The notes below the pieces were generated by a model. The model was not told where the DNA came from and did not search any database. It saw only the letters and a program-made list of their open reading frames with translations. This document shows positions 1 to 6,619 of a stretch of 6,902 nucleotides of DNA, piece after piece. The stretch lies in contig CAZFQG010000258.1 of NCBI GenBank assembly GCA_964520785.1, forward strand, positions 1-6,902, in the 5' to 3' direction. Position 1 is the first letter of the stretch. Every line of letters begins with the position of its first letter. Source of the DNA: CAZFQG01 sp964520785. GTDB lineage: Bacteria; Planctomycetota; Planctomycetia; Pirellulales; Thermoguttaceae. A program made the translations under genes and the position numbers.

Positions 1-1
1 C

Positions 2-460
2 CGGCGGATGACGGTAACGATTCAGAAGGAGCTGGCCGAGAGGATCGTCGCGAAACCGCGGAACAAGGACTATGGAGCGCTGAGTATCTGGGTCCAGAGC
101 CAGTGCGACGCGCGGGTCGAGCGGATCATGCCCCCATCGGTCTTCTGGCCCCGCCCCAAAATCGATTCCGCCATCATCCGCATCGACGCGGTCCCTCGCA
201 AACGCGACCGCATCCGCGATCTGGACTTCTTCCACCACTTCGTCCGCGCCCTGTTCTTCCACCGCCGCAAGTTTCTCCGCGCCAACCTCGTAAGTGCGAC
301 GAAGGACGCGTTGACCAAGCCGCGGATCGACGCGATCATGACCGAACTGGACCTCGGCCCCACGGCAAGGTCGGAGGAACTCGACGTCGAAACGATGATC
401 CGGCTGTGCGAAAGAGTGAGCGAAGCGATCATTCCAACGAATGAATCACCAGCCCACTGA
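2..460 (+). CDS. rsmA: RsmA/KsgA 16S rRNA dimethyladenosine transferase, C-terminal part (cut by left edge)
   Basis: This enzyme uses S-adenosylmethionine to dimethylate two adjacent adenines in the 3'-terminal helix of 16S rRNA (A1518/A1519 in E. coli numbering) during late small-subunit assembly in the cytoplasm. The frame is open to the left edge, so the N-terminal SAM-binding half, including the catalytic NLPY-type motif, lies outside the window. The internal ATG at base 8 is not the start. Visible hallmarks, counted from that Met, are MTVTIQKELAERI (1-13), KDYGALSIW (20-28), PPSVFWPRPKIDSAIIRI (42-59) and FFHRRKFLRANL (83-94). The last matches the family's RRKxLRxNL-type C-terminal motif. 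About 150 residues are present of a usual 260-290. The stop codon lies inside the 3' end of the convergent DUF1015 gene, a 32-base overlap. Family assignment is secure; nothing can be said about its promoter or upstream operon. Confidence 0.95.
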   Translation, partial: RRMTVTIQKELAERIVAKPRNKDYGALSIWVQSQCDARVERIMPPSVFWPRPKIDSAIIRIDAVPRKRDRIRDLDFFHHFVRALFFHRRKFLRANLVSATKDALTKPRIDAIMTELDLGPTARSEELDVETMIRLCERVSEAIIPTNESPAH

Positions 461-1727
461 GCAGTTTCGGATAGAAATACGTGCTCTTTGCCGGCATCCG
501 TTCACCTTGGAGGCTGATTTGGCGGATGTGTTCGACGGTGGCCGGCATGACGAGGGCGGCGAGGGGGTACTCACCGGTCTTCGCGTCCCGGATCACCTCT
601 TCCACCAGGTGGACGTAGTTCGGCTTGGGTAAGTCCTTGCAGCCGAGTAGGTGTTCGAGAACCAGTCGGTGGAGAATCGAAACGCCCAGACTGCGCCATT
701 CCTCGTTATGGTCGGCGGCCACTTCCGCCAGTTTCGCGCGTCCCGCGTCGGTGAGCGTCGCCACGGTCCAGCGGTCGTCCTTCCTCGTATAGAAACAGAG
801 CGTCTCCTGATCGTCCGCCAGTTCCATGTCTTCCCACAATGACTGCGCGCGCTCCGGACCGGTACCGCCGGAGACCCCCGTGAAACACTCGCCCAATTTG
901 CCGGCCAGTTCGGCGGCGTCCGTCTCGGGAACGCCGGTGAACAACCGATGCGTCGGCAACACGGCCAGGCCGGGGTCGTCCATCGCCACGAACATCGTCA
1001 AGACGAAATTCGCGGGGTGGTCCGGCGTCATGCCTTGGTCTTGAACGTGCTTCTTGTAGTTGCAGGCTGTTTCGTACCGGTGGTGGCCGTCGGCGATGAA
1101 GACCGGCTTCGGCCCCATCACGGCCGCGACCGACGCGATTACCGCCGGATCGTAAACGGTCCACGTCCGGTGAACGACCCCCAAATGGTCGACCGCCTCG
1201 AGCGGCGTTTGGCCCGCGATCGCTTCTTCCAGCAGGTTCTGCGCCTCGCACTTCGGGTCGGGGTAGATTCCGAAAACCTGACTGAAGTTCGCCTTGCACG
1301 TCGTAAAGAGCATCAGCCGGTCCGCCTTTGCCGCGGAATGCGTCTCCTCGTGGGGAAAGACGATTCCCCCCCCGAACGGCGAGATGCGCAGCCGCGCCAT
1401 GAACCCTTTCCGGGCATAGTGCCGGTCGCCGACGTCGAACTCCTGATGATAGACGTAGATCGCCGGGTCCGCCTCGTTGAACAGAACGCCGTCGCGCTGC
1501 CAGTCGCGGAAACACCGCCGCGAACGCGTGTAGCGGTTGTCATCCTCCGTGTCATCCGGCCTGATCCGGTTCAGAATCAGGCGAACACAGTTGTTCGGAT
1601 GTTTCTCGTAGAGTTCATCTTGAAGCTCGGGTGAAATCACGTCGTAAGGCGGAGCGATCACATCGCTGAGGTGCCCGACATGACCCAAATCGTAACGGAT
1701 TCCCCGGAATGCTTGAATCTCGGCCAT
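429..1727 (-). CDS. DUF1015 family protein (function not established)
   Basis: A 432-residue soluble protein of the DUF1015 (PF06245) family with no signal peptide or membrane segment. It is near full family length and bears the family signatures: MAEIQAFRGIRYD at the N-terminus, APPYDV (25-30), FPHEETH followed by KADRL (124-138), IADGHHRYETA (211-221), LPTHR (257-261) and the C-terminal RMPAKSTYFYPKL (410-422). The Met at 1727 is chosen because the conserved N-terminus begins there, although only a weak purine stretch (AAGAACAGA) precedes it. It lies 44 bases downstream of ahcY on the same strand, so co-transcription is likely, possibly with translation from a poor ribosome site. Its 3' end overlaps rsmA tail to tail. 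The DGHHR motif resembles that in ParB/Srx-fold proteins, a superfamily that includes free-serine kinases. That suggests, but does not show, nucleotide-dependent activity on a small molecule. Family call sure; function unknown. Confidence 0.93.
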   Translation of the reverse strand: MAEIQAFRGIRYDLGHVGHLSDVIAPPYDVISPELQDELYEKHPNNCVRLILNRIRPDDTEDDNRYTRSRRCFRDWQRDGVLFNEADPAIYVYHQEFDVGDRHYARKGFMARLRISPFGGGIVFPHEETHSAAKADRLMLFTTCKANFSQVFGIYPDPKCEAQNLLEEAIAGQTPLEAVDHLGVVHRTWTVYDPAVIASVAAVMGPKPVFIADGHHRYETACNYKKHVQDQGMTPDHPANFVLTMFVAMDDPGLAVLPTHRLFTGVPETDAAELAGKLGECFTGVSGGTGPERAQSLWEDMELADDQETLCFYTRKDDRWTVATLTDAGRAKLAEVAADHNEEWRSLGVSILHRLVLEHLLGCKDLPKPNYVHLVEEVIRDAKTGEYPLAALVMPATVEHIRQISLQGERMPAKSTYFYPKLLSGLVIHSLE

Positions 1728-1762
1728 TCTGTTCTTGGTGGGTGTACTTGGAATACGAATAA

Positions 1763-1777
1763 GTCAATACGTCAATA
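1763..1777. repeat. Two 7-base direct copies, GTCAATA, at the ahcY stop codon
   Basis: GTCAATA occurs at 1763-1769 and again at 1771-1777, one base apart. The second copy contains the reverse complement of the ahcY stop codon (1772-1774). Read on the minus strand this gives two TATTGAC units, the second continuing into a TTGACT that resembles a -35 box. No good -10 lies 16-18 bases further on, so I do not call a promoter. The repeat is short and may be chance. Confidence 0.35.
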
Positions 1778-3088
1778 TCGGTAATGATCCGGTTTGAACG
1801 GCCCCTCGACCGGAATGCCCAGATAATCGGCCTGTTTCCGGGTCAGCGTGGTCAGCTTCACGCCGAGTTGCCCCAGGTGCAGCCGCGCAACTTCCTCGTC
1901 CAATTCCTTCGGAAGCGTGTGGACACCCAGAGGGTATTCCTCGGGCCGCGTCCAAAGGGCGATCTGCGCGAGCACCTGGTTCGTGAAGGAGTTGGACATG
2001 ACGAACGATGGATGACCCGTTGCGCAGCCGAGGTTCACCAGCCGGCCCTCCGCGAGCAGAATCACCGAGTGGCCGTCGGGAAAAGTGTACCGGTCTACGA
2101 GCGGCTTGATGTTGTCCTTCTCGATTCCCGGATAACTCTCCAGGCCGGCTACGTCGATTTCCAAGTCAAAATGCCCGATGTTGCAGATGATCGCGTCGTT
2201 GCGCATTCGCTCCATGTGCTCGGGCAGAATGACGTCGCGGCAACCGGTGGCGGTGACGAAGATATTCCCCCGAGGAGCCGCTTCGTCCATCGTCGTCACC
2301 TCGAATCCCTCCATCGCGGCCTGCAAGGCGCAAATCGGGTCGATTTCGGTGATCAGTACCCTCGCGCCGTAAAACCGCATCGAGTGGGCACAGCCCTTCC
2401 CGACGTCTCCGTAACCGGCGATCACGACGACTTTACCCGCAACCATGATATCGGTCGCCCGCTTGATCCCGTCCGCCAATGACTCGCGGCAGCCGTAGAG
2501 GTTGTCGAATTTGCTCTTCGTGACCGAATCGTTCACGTTTATCGCTGGGCAAGCGAGCTCCCCCTTCGCGTACATCTGATAAAGGCGATGCACCCCGGTC
2601 GTGGTTTCTTCGGAAAGACCCTTGATTTGGGGGAGAAGGTGCTTCCACTTCGGAGAATGTACCATCGCGGTCAGGTCACCCCCGTCGTCGACGATCAGCT
2701 CGAGCTGTTTGCCGTCCGGGAAAATCAGCGTCTGTTCGATGCACCAATCGTAATCCTCGTCCGTTTCGCCCTTCCAGGCGTAAACCGGCACCCCGGTCGC
2801 CGCTATCGCCGCCGCGGCGTGGTCCTGAGTAGAGAACTTGTTGCAGCTACTCCAGGTTACCCGGGCTCCCAGTTCCGTCAGCGTTTCAATCAAGACGGCC
2901 GTCTGGATCGTCATGTGTAAACAACCCGCGACGTGGGCCCCAGCGAGTGGCTTTGAACTTGAATACTTCCGCCGGATAGCCATCAGCCCGGGCATCTCGT
3001 TTTCGGCCAACGCGATTTCCTTGCGTCCCCACTCGGCCAGGGAAATGTCCGCAACCTTGTAAGGGACCTTCTCCTGAACTTGTGTCAT
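1772..3088 (-). CDS. ahcY: S-adenosylhomocysteine hydrolase (adenosylhomocysteinase)
   Basis: This enzyme cleaves S-adenosylhomocysteine reversibly to homocysteine and adenosine with tightly bound NAD. It relieves product inhibition of cellular methyltransferases and feeds the methyl cycle in the cytoplasm. The 438-residue product shows GCLHMT (56-61), WSSCNKFSTQDHAAAAIA (79-96), DDGGDLT (134-140), SEETTTGVH (159-167), VNDSVTKSKFDNLYGC with the expected active-site Lys and Asp (185-200), the NAD-binding GYGDVGKG (225-232), CNIGHFD (302-308), GHPSFVMSNSF (358-368) and the C-terminal KPDHYRY that completes the neighbouring subunit's NAD site. The length is close to the human enzyme, so the ~40-residue insert of many plant and bacterial forms is absent. 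The start is supported by AGGAGA seven to eight bases upstream. It is first in a probable two-gene unit with the DUF1015 gene and diverges from ftsH. All catalytic motifs look intact. Confidence 0.98.
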   Translation of the reverse strand: MTQVQEKVPYKVADISLAEWGRKEIALAENEMPGLMAIRRKYSSSKPLAGAHVAGCLHMTIQTAVLIETLTELGARVTWSSCNKFSTQDHAAAAIAATGVPVYAWKGETDEDYDWCIEQTLIFPDGKQLELIVDDGGDLTAMVHSPKWKHLLPQIKGLSEETTTGVHRLYQMYAKGELACPAINVNDSVTKSKFDNLYGCRESLADGIKRATDIMVAGKVVVIAGYGDVGKGCAHSMRFYGARVLITEIDPICALQAAMEGFEVTTMDEAAPRGNIFVTATGCRDVILPEHMERMRNDAIICNIGHFDLEIDVAGLESYPGIEKDNIKPLVDRYTFPDGHSVILLAEGRLVNLGCATGHPSFVMSNSFTNQVLAQIALWTRPEEYPLGVHTLPKELDEEVARLHLGQLGVKLTTLTRKQADYLGIPVEGPFKPDHYRY

Positions 3089-3094
3089 AGCTTT

Positions 3095-3100
3095 TCTCCT
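3095..3100 (-). promoter_or_regulatory. Ribosome binding site of ahcY
   Basis: On the minus strand AGGAGA is followed by AAAGCT and then the ATG at 3088-3086. This is near-ideal Shine-Dalgarno spacing. It confirms the ahcY start and contrasts with the weak site before the DUF1015 gene and the lack of one before ftsH. Confidence 0.85.
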
Positions 3101-3358
3101 AAATGATTTACTTTTAATTCTGGCACGCGAATTCGAAGTCGCTCAGGGTGATATCCGGAGAGGGAAAGGGGGGATCGGAAAAAGCGATCGTTCCGGCAGT
3201 GCGGGCGACATGGATCAGGTATGATACCGAAAAGCCAAGCATGGCAGAAGAGGGATATACGTTTTCCCGTGCCGATACGTAACAATAATGGCATACTTGA
3301 AAGACTTTGACACGGAAAGTCTGGATAGAATCCCTCAGCATGGTTCCAATGGCGCGCA
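3101..3358. other. Divergent intergenic region between ahcY and ftsH
   Basis: This stretch must carry the control signals for both divergent genes. It is less GC-rich than the flanking genes. I see an 18-base all-purine run on plus at 3157-3174, a short inverted repeat GATCG/CGATC at 3173-3189, the stronger AGACTTT/AAAGTCT repeat described separately, a CTTGAAA at 3296-3302, and TAGAAT at 3326-3331. No pair of -35 and -10 boxes with 16-18 base spacing is convincing for either gene. Nothing matches what I know of the SAH riboswitch core upstream of ahcY. A short reading frame from the ATG at 3288 has no ribosome site and runs into ftsH out of frame, so it is not called. Confidence 0.5.
3302..3322. 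promoter_or_regulatory. Perfect 7-base inverted repeat in the ftsH leader (AGACTTT-N7-AAAGTCT)
   Basis: AGACTTT at 3302-3308 and its exact reverse complement AAAGTCT at 3316-3322 are separated by seven bases (GACACGG), ending 36 bases before the ftsH ATG. It could be a dimeric regulator site or an mRNA hairpin. A perfect TTGACA (3307-3312) sits across the left arm and loop, but the nearest -10-like hexamer, TAGAAT at 3326-3331, is only 13 bases away, too close for a normal sigma-70-type promoter. CTTGAAA immediately overlaps the left arm and resembles a heat-shock -35 element, without a matching -10. Confidence 0.45.
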
Positions 3359-5329
3359 ATGGACAACGGCGAAAACAGTAAGAAGAACGAGTCGAAACGA
3401 GGAGAACCGGCGGGCGGCAGCGGGATCATCTGGTGGGTACTGGGAGCGGGCCTGGTCGTCGCGCTGGTGGTCGCGTTTTTCGGACCCAACCCCAAGCCGA
3501 CCATTCCGTATGGAGAACTGATCCGGTTGATCGAGCAGGGATCACCAAGGCAAAACCCCGATGCCGGCATTGAAATCACCCGCGAAGTGGGGGGGGAGAA
3601 AATCGTTTCGAGGGTCTCCCATCTCAGCGACTTGAAGATCGGACCCAGCCAAATCACCGGAAAGGTCACCCTCCAAATCCTCAAGCCGGAAGACAAGGCG
3701 GGGGACCCTCAACAAGCCGTCGAGTTCCAAACCGGCCGACGCGGCCTCGAGGAAGACACGGACTCCCTCGTCCGGTTGCTTCATGAGAAGGGGTTTCACG
3801 ATTTCAGCGGAGAAGAGGCCCCTAGCGGTCTCGTCCACTATCTACCGACGATCATCTTTCTCGGCGTTATGATCGGGTTATTCGTCTTCATGATGCGTCG
3901 CCTGGGAGGCGCGGGCGGGGCCATGGCCTTCGGACGAAGCCGAGGAAAGCTCTATTTTCAAGAGGACATCGGCGTTACCTTCCGAGACGTAGCGGGAATC
4001 GACGAGGCGGTGGAAGAACTTGAGGAAGTCGTCGCGTTTTTGAAGACGCCCGACAAATTCCGCTCCCTGGGCGGACGCATTCCCAAGGGGGTTCTCCTGG
4101 TCGGCCCTCCGGGAACCGGCAAGACGCTCCTCGCCAAGGCGGTGGCGGGAGAGGCCGGCGTCGCCTTCTTCAGCCTCAGCGGTTCGGATTTCGTCGAGAT
4201 GTTCGTCGGCGTGGGAGCCGCCCGGGTTCGGGATATGTTCATGCAGGCCCAGACAAAGGCCCCGTGTATTCTCTTTATCGACGAGTTGGACGCCCTTGGG
4301 AAGACCCGCGGCGTGAGCGTGGTGGGGGGGCACGACGAGCGCGAGCAAACGCTCAACGCGCTTCTGGTCGAGATGGACGGATTCAGCCCAAACGTCGGAA
4401 TCATCATCATGGCGGCCACCAACCGGCCCGAGACGCTCGACCCCGCCCTGATGCGGCCCGGCCGTTTCGACCGACACGTCCTGGTCGACCGGCCCGACAT
4501 TCGGGGACGCGAGGCGATCTTGAAAGTCCACTTCAAGGAGGTGAAGCTGGATGACTCGGTCGACGCGCATCAGGTGGCGGCGATCACCTCCGGTTTCGTC
4601 GGGGCCGACCTGGCGAATCTGGTGAACGAGGCGGCCCTCCTGGCGGCAAGGAAGAACAAGCCCGCCGTCACGATGGAAGAGTTCAACGAAGGGGTCGAAC
4701 GCGTCACGGCGGGGCTCGAGAAGAAACAGCGAGTCATTCATGACGACGAAAAGCAACGCGTCGCCTACCACGAAAGCGGCCACGCCTTGGTCGCGCGGTG
4801 CCTGCCGAACACGGATCCCGTGCATAAGGTCTCGATCATTCCTCGCGGGTTGGCGGCGCTGGGCTACACGCTTCAGCGACCGGAAGGAGATCGGTATCTC
4901 ATGACCCAAACGGAGCTGGAAAGTCGGATTCAGGTGCTCTTGGGAGGGACCGTCGCCGAGGAAATGACCTTTTCCGACGTCTCTACCGGCGCCCAGAACG
5001 ATTTACAGCGTGCCACGGATATCGCCAAACGGATGGTCATGGACTTCGGGATGTCGCGGCTGGGACGCGTGACCTTCCGGGAAGGCCAGAGCGCTTCCAT
5101 GCTCGGCGAATCGGCGGAATATGGTCGCGCCCGAGAGCATAGCGAACAGACGGCTTGGGAGATCGACCAGGAGATCAGCCGGATCATCGATGGGAACCTT
5201 GAAAAGGTGCGCCACATCCTGGAGAACAAGAGACCAACGCTCGTCGCCATCGCCGAACGGCTGATAGAAATCGAGGTGGTCGACCAAGCCGAGTTGGAGG
5301 AGATCATCGAGGGGCACGAGGGAAAATAG
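3359..5329 (+). CDS. ftsH: FtsH membrane-anchored ATP-dependent zinc metalloprotease
   Basis: FtsH forms a hexamer in the cytoplasmic membrane that unfolds and degrades misfolded membrane proteins and regulatory substrates. The 656-residue product has a hydrophilic N-terminus (1-22), a membrane helix (~23-41), a long extracytoplasmic domain (~42-159), a second helix (~160-179), then the AAA+ module. Walker A is GPPGTGKT (249-256), the pore loop is MFVGVGA (281-287), Walker B is ILFIDELDA (304-312), and the second region of homology ends MRPGRFDR (365-372) with two candidate arginine fingers. The protease domain has HESGH (471-475) and a probable third zinc ligand Asp548 in TGAQNDLQRAT. The tail ends in an acidic helix. 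HESGH and DELDALGK replace the commoner HEAGH and DEIDAVGR, so this may be one of several paralogues. The ATG at 3359 is the only start upstream of the first helix, yet no Shine-Dalgarno precedes it. Fully intact; the family call is certain. Confidence 0.97.
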   Translation: MDNGENSKKNESKRGEPAGGSGIIWWVLGAGLVVALVVAFFGPNPKPTIPYGELIRLIEQGSPRQNPDAGIEITREVGGEKIVSRVSHLSDLKIGPSQITGKVTLQILKPEDKAGDPQQAVEFQTGRRGLEEDTDSLVRLLHEKGFHDFSGEEAPSGLVHYLPTIIFLGVMIGLFVFMMRRLGGAGGAMAFGRSRGKLYFQEDIGVTFRDVAGIDEAVEELEEVVAFLKTPDKFRSLGGRIPKGVLLVGPPGTGKTLLAKAVAGEAGVAFFSLSGSDFVEMFVGVGAARVRDMFMQAQTKAPCILFIDELDALGKTRGVSVVGGHDEREQTLNALLVEMDGFSPNVGIIIMAATNRPETLDPALMRPGRFDRHVLVDRPDIRGREAILKVHFKEVKLDDSVDAHQVAAITSGFVGADLANLVNEAALLAARKNKPAVTMEEFNEGVERVTAGLEKKQRVIHDDEKQRVAYHESGHALVARCLPNTDPVHKVSIIPRGLAALGYTLQRPEGDRYLMTQTELESRIQVLLGGTVAEEMTFSDVSTGAQNDLQRATDIAKRMVMDFGMSRLGRVTFREGQSASMLGESAEYGRAREHSEQTAWEIDQEISRIIDGNLEKVRHILENKRPTLVAIAERLIEIEVVDQAELEEIIEGHEGK

Positions 5330-5334
5330 GTCCC

Positions 5335-5376
5335 GTTCCACCGGGCGGAACCCCGGGGCGCGAAGAATGCCGGGGT
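5335..5376 (+). terminator. Possible terminator hairpins after ftsH
   Basis: Just after the ftsH stop codon, GTTCC (5335-5339) pairs with GGAAC (5347-5351). A better stem is ACCCCGG (5350-5356) with CCGGGGT (5370-5376) around a 13-base loop. The two share bases 5350-5351, so they are largely compatible. No T-run follows, so this is not a classical intrinsic terminator. It may slow polymerase, protect the ftsH mRNA end, or do nothing. The weak call rests only on position and pairing. Confidence 0.3.
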
Positions 5377-5506
5377 CGAAATATCCCTGAGGCATGGGCA
5401 ATCGTTGGATCGGAAGAGGGCGCCGTTCGCGGTTTGAACGAAAACTCGCCCTTCGCGTGTACGAGGACCCGTCCCGGGTCGCGTTACGCGGCGGTTAAGA
5501 CTGATA

Positions 5507-5520
5507 TAGAATCGAGGAGG
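5507..5520 (+). promoter_or_regulatory. Ribosome binding site of the ROK gene, next to a TAGAAT hexamer
   Basis: GAGGAGG at 5514-5520 stands six bases before the ATG at 5527. This fixes the start there rather than at the earlier in-frame ATG at 5434, which would add 31 residues unlike any ROK N-terminus. The hexamer TAGAAT (5507-5512) looks like a -10 box, but transcription from it would begin inside the ribosome site. It is therefore unlikely to be the working promoter unless the mRNA has almost no leader. Confidence 0.75.
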
Positions 5521-5526
5521 ACATGG

Positions 5527-6486
5527 ATGCGGATTCTGGGAATTGAAATCGGAGGGACGAAGCTGCAACTGGGGGTCCGAGACGAAAACGACGCGGAATT
5601 GACCGCGTTGGAACGTGTTTCGGTTTCCTCCGATTGGGGACCGGAAGAGATTCGCTCGGCGATCGTCGAGGCCGGCCGGGAACTGAAGAAACGTCACGAG
5701 TTCGAGCGAGTCGGTATCGGCTTCGGAGGACCGATCGATGCCGCGACCGGCGCCATCGTGAAGAGTCATCAGGTACCCGGCTGGGAGGGGTTCCCGATAC
5801 GCGCGTGGGCCGAGAGAGAATTCGGCGTTCCCGCGGCGGTGGGGAACGACTCCGATCTGGCGGGTTTGGCCGAAGCCGCCTTCGGGGCGGGGCGCGGTCA
5901 ACGCGTGGTCTATTACACGAACTGCGGTAGTGGCATTGGGGGAGCCCTGGTCATCGACGGCTCCTTGTATTCGGGTGGACGCGGGATCGCCGTAGAACCG
6001 GGCCACCTTCGCCCCGGGCTGGCGTGTGAGTCGGAGGAAGCCACCGTGGAGGCGATCGCCAGCGGTTGGGGAATTACTCGGCAGGTTCAGGCGGCGCTTC
6101 GCGAACCGGCCGACCCGACACGGCATGACGTTTCCGAGTTGCTCGAAGCCTGCGGAGGCGACCCTCGGCGGCTCACGACGAAACGGATCGCCGTCGCCGC
6201 CTTAGGCGGCAACCAAATCGCGAAAGCGGCGTTCGAACGCGCCGCGGAGGTCTTCGGGTGGGCCGTTGCGCAGGCTGTTACCCTTTTCGCCCCGAATGTC
6301 GTCGTCCTCGGCGGGGGCGTTCCCATGGCCGACGATTCGCTCTTCCTCGACCCGGTCCGCCGCCACGTGAACCGCTATGTCTTTCCCACGTTCCGCGGCC
6401 GATTCCAGATTCTCCGCGCTCGATTGGGCGAAGAAATGGTCGTGCATGGGGCGATCGCCTTGTGCGCATCGCGATGCGGGCGGTGA
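5527..6486 (+). CDS. ROK-family protein, probable sugar kinase (glucokinase-like) lacking the cysteine zinc motif
   Basis: ROK proteins are cytoplasmic actin-fold (ASKHA) kinases that phosphorylate glucose, N-acetylhexosamines or related sugars with ATP; some are repressors. This 319-residue protein has no helix-turn-helix domain in front, which favours a kinase. Visible are the phosphate-binding GIEIGGTK (5-12), GIGFGGPID (63-71), VGNDSD (105-110) with Asp108 as probable catalytic base, NCGSGIGGALVIDG (132-145), EPGH (157-160) and the adenosine-site VVVLGGGVP (258-266). Normally the EIGH segment is followed by a CxCGxxGCxE zinc cluster. Here the sequence goes HLRPGLACESEEATVEAIASGWGI (160-183), with one Cys only and the following helix retained, so the cluster has been replaced, not truncated. 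I believe this resembles a planctomycete ROK subgroup, from memory. Substrate cannot be assigned. It sits 197 bases after ftsH on the same strand and probably has its own promoter. Glucokinase is a plausible but unproven label. Confidence 0.9.
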   Translation: MRILGIEIGGTKLQLGVRDENDAELTALERVSVSSDWGPEEIRSAIVEAGRELKKRHEFERVGIGFGGPIDAATGAIVKSHQVPGWEGFPIRAWAEREFGVPAAVGNDSDLAGLAEAAFGAGRGQRVVYYTNCGSGIGGALVIDGSLYSGGRGIAVEPGHLRPGLACESEEATVEAIASGWGITRQVQAALREPADPTRHDVSELLEACGGDPRRLTTKRIAVAALGGNQIAKAAFERAAEVFGWAVAQAVTLFAPNVVVLGGGVPMADDSLFLDPVRRHVNRYVFPTFRGRFQILRARLGEEMVVHGAIALCASRCGR

Positions 6487-6487
6487 C

Positions 6488-6505
6488 CGGCCCGCCTGCG
6501 GGCCG
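6488..6505 (+). terminator. GC-rich hairpin directly after the ROK stop codon
   Basis: CGGCCCGC at 6488-6495 is followed by CT and its exact reverse complement GCGGGCCG at 6498-6505. In practice this gives a seven-base stem with a four-base loop. It begins one base after the stop codon. No T-run follows, so it is at best a non-classical terminator or mRNA-end stabiliser. The remainder of the gap up to the tRNA shows no credible gene. A 45-codon frame from the ATG at 6542 has no ribosome site and a composition unlike a real protein. Confidence 0.4.
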
Positions 6506-6619
6506 TCGGCGCCTTCCCCTGCTCTCCGTTCGTCGACCGCCATGAAAGCAATTGCCGGACAAGCCTCACGGAACTCAAGGCCGTTTCGACCATCCCTGCC
6601 AAATCGCTCCTCCCCGGCC

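Noticed and set aside
3089..3358. SAH or SAM riboswitch upstream of ahcY
   Set aside because: I looked on the minus strand for the conserved cores I know and found none. A covariance-model search would be decisive.
3340..3381. 13-codon mini-frame overlapping the ftsH start
   Set aside because: Too short to judge and without a ribosome site; most likely chance.
3288..3521. 77-codon plus frame starting in the ftsH leader, possible upstream peptide
   Set aside because: No ribosome site before the ATG, and after the first 24 codons it is the out-of-frame shadow of ftsH. A regulatory peptide cannot be excluded but is unsupported.
3085..3696. 203-codon minus frame covering the ahcY-ftsH intergenic region
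   Set aside because: Overlaps the ahcY start region and the ftsH 5' end in the wrong frame and has no protein-like motifs.
3878..4909. 343-codon open frame on the minus strand inside ftsH
   Set aside because: It is exactly antisense to the conserved AAA+ core, its translation resembles no family, and such frames are common opposite GC-rich genes.
5434..5526. N-terminal extension of the ROK protein from the earlier ATG
   Set aside because: The extra 31 residues do not resemble a ROK N-terminus, while the ATG at 5527 has a strong ribosome site and starts right at the conserved strand before GGTK.
4930..6126. 398-codon open frame on minus spanning the ftsH end, the gap and part of the ROK gene
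   Set aside because: Antisense to two well-supported genes, with no recognisable domain and low-complexity Arg/Pro/Ser-rich translation.
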